Position numbers and translations under genes: made by a program | Source of the DNA: Calditrichota bacterium | Lineage (GTDB): Bacteria > Electryoneota > B3-LCP | Direction: 5' to 3' | Assembly: GCA_020051775.1 (NCBI GenBank) | Contig: JAGVQJ010000009.1 | Span: 1-32,430, forward strand | DNA: 32,430 nt | In this document: piece by piece, positions 27,058 through 32,430 of the stretch | How the letters are laid out: every line of letters begins with the position of its first letter | How positions within the stretch are numbered: the first letter of the stretch is position 1 | Notes under the pieces: model-generated | Database searches by the model: none | Seen by the model: the letters and a program-made list of their open reading frames with translations, nothing else | What the model was told of the DNA's origin: nothing

Positions 27058-29336
27058 GGGATTCGCGTTTCCATAGTGAGTAGAATATTCTCAGCGAGCC
27101 GCAGTTCCAGCAAGGCCTGGAGAAAGGCCAACGTAGACTCTGCGCCCTGATTCTCGTTAGGGCGATCGGGATGCAATCCGTCACGACAACCTCCCGTCGT
27201 CGGATCATAAATAGGTTGATTCAGATCGTTACGCCCGAGAAACCACTCGAAGGCACGGCGGGCTTCCTTGCGCCAACGCTTCTCGTTCGTGATCCGGTAG
27301 GCTTCGAGACAGGCAGAGACCATCGCTTGCGCCTCTATCGGTTGTTGATCGAACCGAGCCCGCTCGCCATCTTTCTGATAAAAACCGTTGGATCCAATAG
27401 GAACAAAGTGCCCGGTATCCGCTCTTTGCAAGTCGGCCAGCCAAGAGAGGGACTCCAATCCCGCTTCGGTCATAGTGGTATTCGGTATGGATTGACCACA
27501 CATAAGCAACGCATGGGGTAACGCGGCGTTACAATAGGTCAGCCGGTCTTCATACCAGCGCCATTTATCCGAGCGGTGGTTTTGATACAACGCCATCAGC
27601 CGTCCCGATAATTCCTCCCGGACTTGACTGGCCCTGCGATCTCCGGAGAAACGTAGCTGGTATTCATGTATACCGATCAGTGCGAAAGCCCAGGCGCGCG
27701 GGCTGGTGGTGTTGAGAATGGCGGGCAAGGCGAGCTCGAACACCTGCCCAGCCATACTTTGCAAGGCGGGTGTATTGGAGTGGCCCAACACGGTGCCCAA
27801 AGCCCATAACGCCCGACCGTGGCTGTCGTCGGAACCGGCCGTTTCCAGCCAGTTGCGTTGGTAATCCATAGTATTACGAAAGCGACCCGTTTCTGTATTG
27901 AAAGCATACCAAATAAAGGCGAGGTAGCGGATGGACAGTTTTAAAGCCTCTTCGTTGCCCAGGGCTTCCAAGAGAGCGCTCACCATCAGTGCTCGGGCGT
28001 TGTCGTCGGTGGTGTAGCCTTCGAGATACTTGGGCACTGTGAAAATGGCGTGCTGCAACATGCCGGTCTCGTCGGTCATGTGGCGTAAGTGATCAAGTTT
28101 GAGAGGCGGCAGTTCGCCCGGACGCTTGTCAAGCGGTTTGACTATAAAGCCTGGCGGGGTGAAATGCCGACGCTCCGATCGGGCGCGATTAAAACTCTCC
28201 ATATAGCGGCTCGCCACCTGCGGCCAGATCATTTCTCTTCCAAACAGATAAGCTCGCTTGCGCATGGTGTGACGTTTGGTCTCATTATCTAACAGGTCAA
28301 TCACTTGCGCGGCCAGAGCTGCTGGATCGCGGAATGGCACCAATGCGCCCCGTTCCTCGGCGAGCATTTCTTCTGCATACCAATATGGTGTGGAAATAAC
28401 CGCCTTGCCGGCTCCGAGAGTGTAGGCGAGGGTGCCAGAACTGATTTGAGCTACGTCAAGATAAGGAGTGACGTAAATATCCGCCGCGCTGATGAACTGA
28501 ACGAGCTCTTCCAAACTGACAAAGCGGTTATAGAATATCACCTGACCTTCCACGCCTTTCTCCTGAGCCAGCCACTGCAGAGAGAGCCGGTACGTTTCGC
28601 CTTCATTCCGCACCACGTGGGGGTGAGTTGCTCCTAAAATGATGTACACCACGTTTGGGTGCCGGGCTAAAATAGCGGGTAGAGCGGCGATGACATTTTC
28701 GATGCCTTTGTTCGCCGAGAGCAAGCCGAAGCTGAGTAGAACGATTTTACCCTCGACGCCAAACAGGTCTTTGTGAAAACTCGGGTCTTCAAAGGGCACA
28801 TCAGGGATGCCGTGAGGGATGAGATCAATTTTCTCCGGCAGCACGCCATAGATCTCCTGCAGGAACTCAGCGCCGCGCTTACTCATGACGACCAGCCGAT
28901 CGGACAGGGCAGCGACTTCCTGCAACACCCGTTTCTGATCAGGATCCGGGTCTCGCAAAATGGTGTGCAGCGTCGTGACGATGGGCATCCGCAATTCACG
29001 CAAGAGCATCAGAATGTGGCTGCCCGCGCGTCCTCCGAAAATGCCATATTCATGTTGCAAGGAAACGACGTCTACATTGTTAATATTCAGAAAATCAGCC
29101 GCACGGCGATAAGAATCTAAATCCTTTTCCGCCACTTCAAATCGAACTCGGCTCGGATAGGCGTAACCGGCTTCGATGTCATTGACCGGCAGGGCAATGC
29201 ACGTGGTTCCACTGTATTCGGCGGCGATAGCCTCGCATAAGTCGGTGGTGAAGGTGGCGATGCCGCATTGACGCGGCAAATAATTACCGATGAACGCAAT
29301 GCGGTTGACAGTCGAGGCGGTTGATTTAAGTTCCAT
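27054..29336 (-). CDS. GT4 glycosyltransferase fused to an alpha/alpha-toroid domain
   Basis: 760 residues from ATG 29336. Residues 1-395 are a GT-B glycosyltransferase: I-A-F-I-G-N-Y-L-P-R-Q-C-G-I-A-T-F near 13-29, Q-H-E-Y-G-I-F-G-G near 94-102, S-F-G-L-L-S-A-N-K-G-I-E-N near 200-212, and S-G-T-L-A-Y-T-L-G-A-G-K-A near 300-312. After a linker, residues about 410-755 form an all-helical domain with Y-T-T-D-D-N-A-R-A-L and E-N-Q-G-A-E-S-T-L, the pattern of alpha/alpha-toroid glycan-active domains. The combination suggests building or remodelling of a mannose-type glycan with the GH130 partner encoded next, but sugar donor and acceptor are not determined. No recognisable promoter motif was found upstream. 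Confidence 0.88.
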   Translation of the reverse strand: MELKSTASTVNRIAFIGNYLPRQCGIATFTTDLCEAIAAEYSGTTCIALPVNDIEAGYAYPSRVRFEVAEKDLDSYRRAADFLNINNVDVVSLQHEYGIFGGRAGSHILMLLRELRMPIVTTLHTILRDPDPDQKRVLQEVAALSDRLVVMSKRGAEFLQEIYGVLPEKIDLIPHGIPDVPFEDPSFHKDLFGVEGKIVLLSFGLLSANKGIENVIAALPAILARHPNVVYIILGATHPHVVRNEGETYRLSLQWLAQEKGVEGQVIFYNRFVSLEELVQFISAADIYVTPYLDVAQISSGTLAYTLGAGKAVISTPYWYAEEMLAEERGALVPFRDPAALAAQVIDLLDNETKRHTMRKRAYLFGREMIWPQVASRYMESFNRARSERRHFTPPGFIVKPLDKRPGELPPLKLDHLRHMTDETGMLQHAIFTVPKYLEGYTTDDNARALMVSALLEALGNEEALKLSIRYLAFIWYAFNTETGRFRNTMDYQRNWLETAGSDDSHGRALWALGTVLGHSNTPALQSMAGQVFELALPAILNTTSPRAWAFALIGIHEYQLRFSGDRRASQVREELSGRLMALYQNHRSDKWRWYEDRLTYCNAALPHALLMCGQSIPNTTMTEAGLESLSWLADLQRADTGHFVPIGSNGFYQKDGERARFDQQPIEAQAMVSACLEAYRITNEKRWRKEARRAFEWFLGRNDLNQPIYDPTTGGCRDGLHPDRPNENQGAESTLAFLQALLELRLAENILLTMETRIP

Positions 29337-29563
29337 ACTAAATCATCTGCTCCAGAGTTTCCTCTTGGCTCAGAATCCAAAGTGCGTTGAATGGGAGTAC
29401 CTGTCTTTTCTACAAAGCGCCGCTCAACTCCAGGGTTACCAATATGTTTAATCGAGTGCGGTTCGACCTTAAGGTGTCTGCGGGGTAGAGTTTAGTAGGT
29501 TATACGGAAGGCAATAAGAACTTACGATGGTGTTGTGAAGTATTTGGCATGGAAACGGTGGGT

Positions 29564-29656
29564 GGCCCGGCCAGCTTGATTGGTGTAGCCCGGCCAGCTT
29601 GATTGGTGTGGCCCGGCCAGCTTGATTGGTGTGGCCCGGCCAGCTTGATGGCCGGG
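29564..29656. repeat. Four tandem copies of a 23-bp unit ending in a hairpin
   Basis: Units start at 29564, 29587, 29610 and 29633, each beginning (G/A)GCCCGGCCAGCTTGAT. Only the last continues into TGGCCGGG, so CCCGGCCA (29635-29642), loop GCTTGA and TGGCCGGG (29649-29656) form a full hairpin followed by TTTATT. The first three look like repeated 5' halves of that hairpin. Confidence 0.85.
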
Positions 29657-29688
29657 TTTATTCTATGCAAAAGGCGGGTGGCGGGTGG

Positions 29689-29709
29689 CCCGACCGCTCT
29701 GCGGTCGGG
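29689..29709 (+). repeat. Perfect 9-bp-stem hairpin with T-rich tail
   Basis: CCCGACCGC (29689-29697), loop TCT, GCGGTCGGG (29701-29709), then TTTCTAATTCTTT. It looks like a plus-strand terminator, but no plus-strand gene lies upstream, so it is counted as an interspersed repeat. Confidence 0.65.
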
Positions 29710-29777
29710 TTTCTAATTCTTTATCTCCACCCGACGGGTGGACGGGTGGCCCGACCGCAGCAGGACCAGTTGCCTAT

Positions 29778-31514
29778 TCATTCACCGTCCCCAACGGGGC
29801 TGGGCCGCAGCTCCAAAGTGCCTTGATTATTGATAACAGCACGCGCCTCTGTTGCCAAATGCTCACACTTCTTAAGATTCTTAAAAAGTGTTGGAATAAT
29901 TGAATTTGGGTAGTGTTTATCTAAGAGGGCACTGAGCACATTTACCCGAGCTTCTACCATCTGTGATATCTTGACATCGGAACTCACCGAATCTAAGTTA
30001 AAATCTGGAACTTTGAATTGAGATACTGGTAGAGCCTCAAATACAAATGCTGATATCATGCGATTACCATGGGTAACCAAGCCATAGTTCTCTGAGGATC
30101 CTGTACGTTTAATAAAGTCTTCAATGGCCTTTTCAATACGACGTTGTACTTGTACACAGCGCCACACGTACAAACCAGGTATAGTGGCATTAAAGATCTC
30201 CTTGTAAGGTGCTTTGTTTATGTCCTCCCAAAGTTTGCCAATTTCACGCTTTAATTGTACGACTAGGCGCACCGTTCCGGAGGCACAAGCTAAAGCAGTG
30301 GTCGACTCAACCAGATCAAATGCTGATTCGGAACGAAAAACTGAATCGGCTCGCAGTACTTGGTAATCAATTCCGTCAATAGCCAATTCAGTTCTAATCC
30401 GACTTTGTTCTGGATCTAATGTCACGAAATCGCGATTTTCAATTCGGTTTTGTCGATTGTTGGTTTTTGTGACTTCATCCGCGAAAGATTGATCATCGCC
30501 CCTAACAATAATACGCATGGGTATATATATATTTTCGAGAGCGGTTGGATTTGTTTCTCCAAATTTGCCAATGGTACTAACAGTCTGAGCACCATTAACG
30601 ACACTCACATCATCGCAGTGAAACATACTGAAATCAGTCCCACTGCCACCTGCCATTGGCCGATTGGCGCAACGGGCAACAAGGGTGATTCCATTGTTAA
30701 AATACCAGAAATCCGTGGGTCTTTGTTCTAATGACTGTCTTATCTCTGCATTAACTTCAGTTTCCCCAAGAGTTCCACGTAGATTTCTCGCAAACAGACG
30801 TTGTCGATAATGAGTCCACCAACTGGCAACTACTTCAGCCGTGACTTGACCATAAAATGCCTCATGCGGCTGTTCCTTTCTTCCCCAAGATTTTAGCCCA
30901 ATCTGTAGATTTATTGGTTCGCCTGCAATTCCTGCGGTTAAAGACTTGTGTAATTCAGATTGGTTAAGAACTGTCGTATAAAGAACTTCACTTACATCAT
31001 TGAATTCTTCAGCTAGATCCTTTAGATCTCGAGCGGATGGCGTAGCAAGTAGGCTCGTCCCAGTATGCGCAACAACGACTTCATAGCGAGTCGCGGGATC
31101 ATTAAGTGCGAGAGTGATCATCGTGCGCTTGCTTTTAACTTTAGGATTAAAGCGTTCAAAACGAAGATTGAAAAGATCTCTAACTCCTGCTACGAATTTT
31201 TTAATGTCACCATTTTCCGGTTCACCATTTCCATTTTTGATCCATTTGGATTGGACAATGTAAAGACGTTTATTTGGGTCATTATAGTAAAGCGCATCAA
31301 TCCCATTATCACTTCCTGCATCAGTAATTGATGATGAAGCATCTTCTGGTGTTGTACCAGAAAGATAATGAATGGCATATGCTGCAAGACTCCGCGTCAA
31401 TAGAACTTCTTCTCTCATCTCAGGACTGTGATTGATGCAATCCGTAAGATCTATCAGATTGGAAAAGATCTTAAGGATGTGAGTTTTGACCTGATTTACG
31501 TGGATAATGCTCAT
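29778..31514 (-). CDS. AIPR-family abortive phage infection protein with nuclease-like N-terminus
   Basis: 578 residues from ATG 31514. The central AIPR domain shows F-W-Y-F-N-N-G-I-T near 265-275, V-V-N-G-A-Q-T-V-S near 303-311 and T-N-N-R-Q-N-R-I-E-N-R-D-F near 343-356, the hallmark of proteins first known from Lactococcus abortive infection. The N-terminus has a PD-(D/E)xK-like pair, N-G-I-D73 and Q88-S-K90, so it probably cuts nucleic acid. Such proteins act alone or with restriction genes to stop phage growth; no partner gene is next to it. Base composition is AT-richer by eye than the kds region. Repeat-rich gaps on both sides suggest a gene gained by transfer. Confidence 0.88.
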   Translation of the reverse strand: MSIIHVNQVKTHILKIFSNLIDLTDCINHSPEMREEVLLTRSLAAYAIHYLSGTTPEDASSSITDAGSDNGIDALYYNDPNKRLYIVQSKWIKNGNGEPENGDIKKFVAGVRDLFNLRFERFNPKVKSKRTMITLALNDPATRYEVVVAHTGTSLLATPSARDLKDLAEEFNDVSEVLYTTVLNQSELHKSLTAGIAGEPINLQIGLKSWGRKEQPHEAFYGQVTAEVVASWWTHYRQRLFARNLRGTLGETEVNAEIRQSLEQRPTDFWYFNNGITLVARCANRPMAGGSGTDFSMFHCDDVSVVNGAQTVSTIGKFGETNPTALENIYIPMRIIVRGDDQSFADEVTKTNNRQNRIENRDFVTLDPEQSRIRTELAIDGIDYQVLRADSVFRSESAFDLVESTTALACASGTVRLVVQLKREIGKLWEDINKAPYKEIFNATIPGLYVWRCVQVQRRIEKAIEDFIKRTGSSENYGLVTHGNRMISAFVFEALPVSQFKVPDFNLDSVSSDVKISQMVEARVNVLSALLDKHYPNSIIPTLFKNLKKCEHLATEARAVINNQGTLELRPSPVGDGE

Positions 31515-32031
31515 AGTTTCTATCCCACTTTATTTCTTAAGTGGCTGTTGGAACTCCGCTGGGTGTCCCGCCTTGTTCGCAAGCCGGGTTTACCGTATCA
31601 TTGAAATCAACTTCATTGTACGCAATCAAATCCTGAAAATCAACCTCCTTTCCCCTCTTTTTCCATCCACCCTTGCCCCTCGAACCACCGGCCCGAAAAC
31701 GGGATGGGGATTCAGGATTCGGGATTCAGGATTCAGATATTGGGTCGGGACAAGCCCGACCGCGACGCGCCTGTTTAAACGCCAAAAATTCTCTGTGTAC
31801 TCCGTGTCTCCGTGGTGAAATTATTCCCGAGCGACTTCCCACGCCTGGCGCGAAATATCGCGTGCGTGCGCCGCGAATTTTCGCTCGCACAAATTTCCCC
31901 GCGAGTTCTTGCAATTTTCCAAGATCTCACACGTTATTGAGGAGATTGCTTCGGCGCTGAAAAACGCACCTCGCAATGACTTATACCCTATAATATCTCT
32001 GCGTTCTCTGCGTCTCTGCGGTGAGATAACC
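31515..32031. other. Non-coding gap with a mosaic of interspersed repeats
   Basis: No gene can be supported. From the AIPR side it holds that gene's promoter and leader (to 31643), two 14-bp direct copies of GGGATTCAGGATTC (31707-31734), a GGTCGGG/CCCGACC hairpin (31743-31761), a CTCTGTGTACTCCGTGTCTC-like element (31791-31821), a GATTGCTTCGGCGCTG...CTCGCAATGAC element (31939-31980) and a CTCTGCGTTCTCTGCGTCTC element (31994-32029). The last three resemble short sequences I recall from intergenic DNA of many unrelated bacteria. Confidence 0.65.
31615..31643 (-). promoter_or_regulatory. Promoter of the AIPR gene
   Basis: On the minus strand TTGATT (31643-31638), 17-base spacer, TACAAT (31620-31615). 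Start near 31608 leaves a leader of about 94 bases. The leader holds CCACTT...AAGTGG close to the ATG, which could form a small hairpin. Confidence 0.55.
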
Positions 32032-32430
32032 CTACAGCACTCCCCACCACATCAGCAGAGCGATGACGACGCCGGTCAGGCTCTCCCCGGCGATCAACCC
32101 CGACGCCACCGGGATGGTGTACATGTCGTTGGTGCGCGGGGCGCGCTTCTCCAGGATCCAGACGATGAAGGAGCCTAAGAACATCATGATGCTGTTGTAG
32201 GCGGGAATTGTCAAGGCGATGCCCACAGCCGTGGGTGACAGCGTGTAAGGCCGCAGCTTGGGGAAGTACTTGTCCACCAGTACGATGATGATCCCCAGCA
32301 GGACGGCCACGGCGGCGGCATAGCGGGCGCTCATGGGCAGCGACGCCAGCCCCTGCGACAGGAAACGGGCTACTCCCGCCCAGACGATGGCTGCCGGAGC
32401 CGGGAATTTCGCGCCGCCCAGGACGGAGGC
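32032..32430 (-). CDS. OPT-family oligopeptide transporter, C-terminal part
   Basis: The frame is open from the window edge at 32430 to a stop at 32032, so only the last 132 codons are seen; the ATG at 32334 is internal. Three or four membrane helices are present. Motifs typical of the OPT family C-terminus: L-G-G-A-K-F-P-A-P, T-L-S-P-T-A-V-G-I-A-L-T-I-P and P-V-A-S-G-L-I-A-G-E-S-L-T-G-V. OPT proteins import small peptides or metal chelates by proton coupling. The substrate cannot be told from this part. Confidence 0.88.
   Translation of the reverse strand, partial: ASVLGGAKFPAPAAIVWAGVARFLSQGLASLPMSARYAAAVAVLLGIIIVLVDKYFPKLRPYTLSPTAVGIALTIPAYNSIMMFLGSFIVWILEKRAPRTNDMYTIPVASGLIAGESLTGVVIALLMWWGVL

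Larger units (their letters stand above)
29337..29777. other. Non-coding gap made mostly of hairpin repeats
   Basis: Between two minus-strand genes. The first 220 bases show no clear gene. The rest holds the 23-bp tandem repeat (29564-29656), a perfect hairpin (29689-29709) and further G-G-G-T-G-G-C-C-C-G pieces up to about 29760. Short reading frames across it are translated repeats. Confidence 0.7.

Noticed and set aside
29564-29656. CRISPR array
   Set aside because: The 23-bp units are directly joined with no spacers and no cas gene nearby.
31507-31960. Short plus-strand frames in the gap after the AIPR gene
   Set aside because: They run through repeat elements and show no start signal or domain.

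Overview
This window looks like chromosomal DNA of a Gram-negative bacterium, probably an uncultured lineage near the Fibrobacterota-Chlorobiota-Bacteroidota (FCB) superphylum. Two secreted proteins end in a type IX-like C-terminal sorting domain (one carries the hallmark N-x-H-P-N-P-F-N-P motif). KDO-synthesis genes (kdsA, kdsB) imply lipopolysaccharide, and lipoproteins, TatA and an RND pump fit a two-membrane envelope. Intergenic gaps hold several families of interspersed hairpin repeats, which also suits a poorly characterised lineage. The phylum cannot be fixed from this stretch alone.

Layout. 1-2604 (minus): two secreted proteins, an FG-GAP/VCBS repeat protein cut by the window edge and a protein with a sorting domain. 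2699-2930: a tRNA-Asn unit made of a broken half copy followed by an intact tRNA-Asn(GTT). 3034-3225: tatA. 3222-5817 (minus): GNAT acetyltransferase, lipoprotein and inositol-monophosphatase-family genes in one probable operon. 6005-8287: an unusual fusion of a secreted AMIN domain, a membrane segment and a response-regulator receiver domain. 8433-15548 (plus): kdsB-pyrG-kdsA, a small secreted protein, an RlmI-like methyltransferase, a VanZ-like membrane protein and an EamA-type transporter, nearly all overlapping by 4 bp (ATGA or GTGA). 15505-17602 (minus): pncA-pncB for NAD salvage. 17855-22732 (plus): PadR regulator, RND membrane-fusion lipoprotein and RND pump. 23044-25938: a large lamin-tail-domain secreted protein behind a long leader. 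26122-29336 (minus): a GT4/toroid glycosyltransferase and a GH130 phosphorylase. 29778-31514 (minus): a lone AIPR-type anti-phage protein in a repeat-rich setting. 32032-32430: C-terminus of an OPT-family transporter.

How the parts work together. kdsA and kdsB make and activate KDO, with pyrG supplying the CTP that KdsB uses. PncA and PncB convert nicotinamide to nicotinate and then to nicotinate mononucleotide. PadR probably controls the efflux pair behind it. The GT4/toroid protein and GH130 enzyme probably act on one mannoside-type glycan. A promoter pattern of TTGACT or TTGCAT, exactly 17 bases, then TATATT recurs five times in front of real genes and appears to be the housekeeping promoter; it also decides several start codons.

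All calls come from reading the sequence and recalling family motifs; no database or structure search was run.
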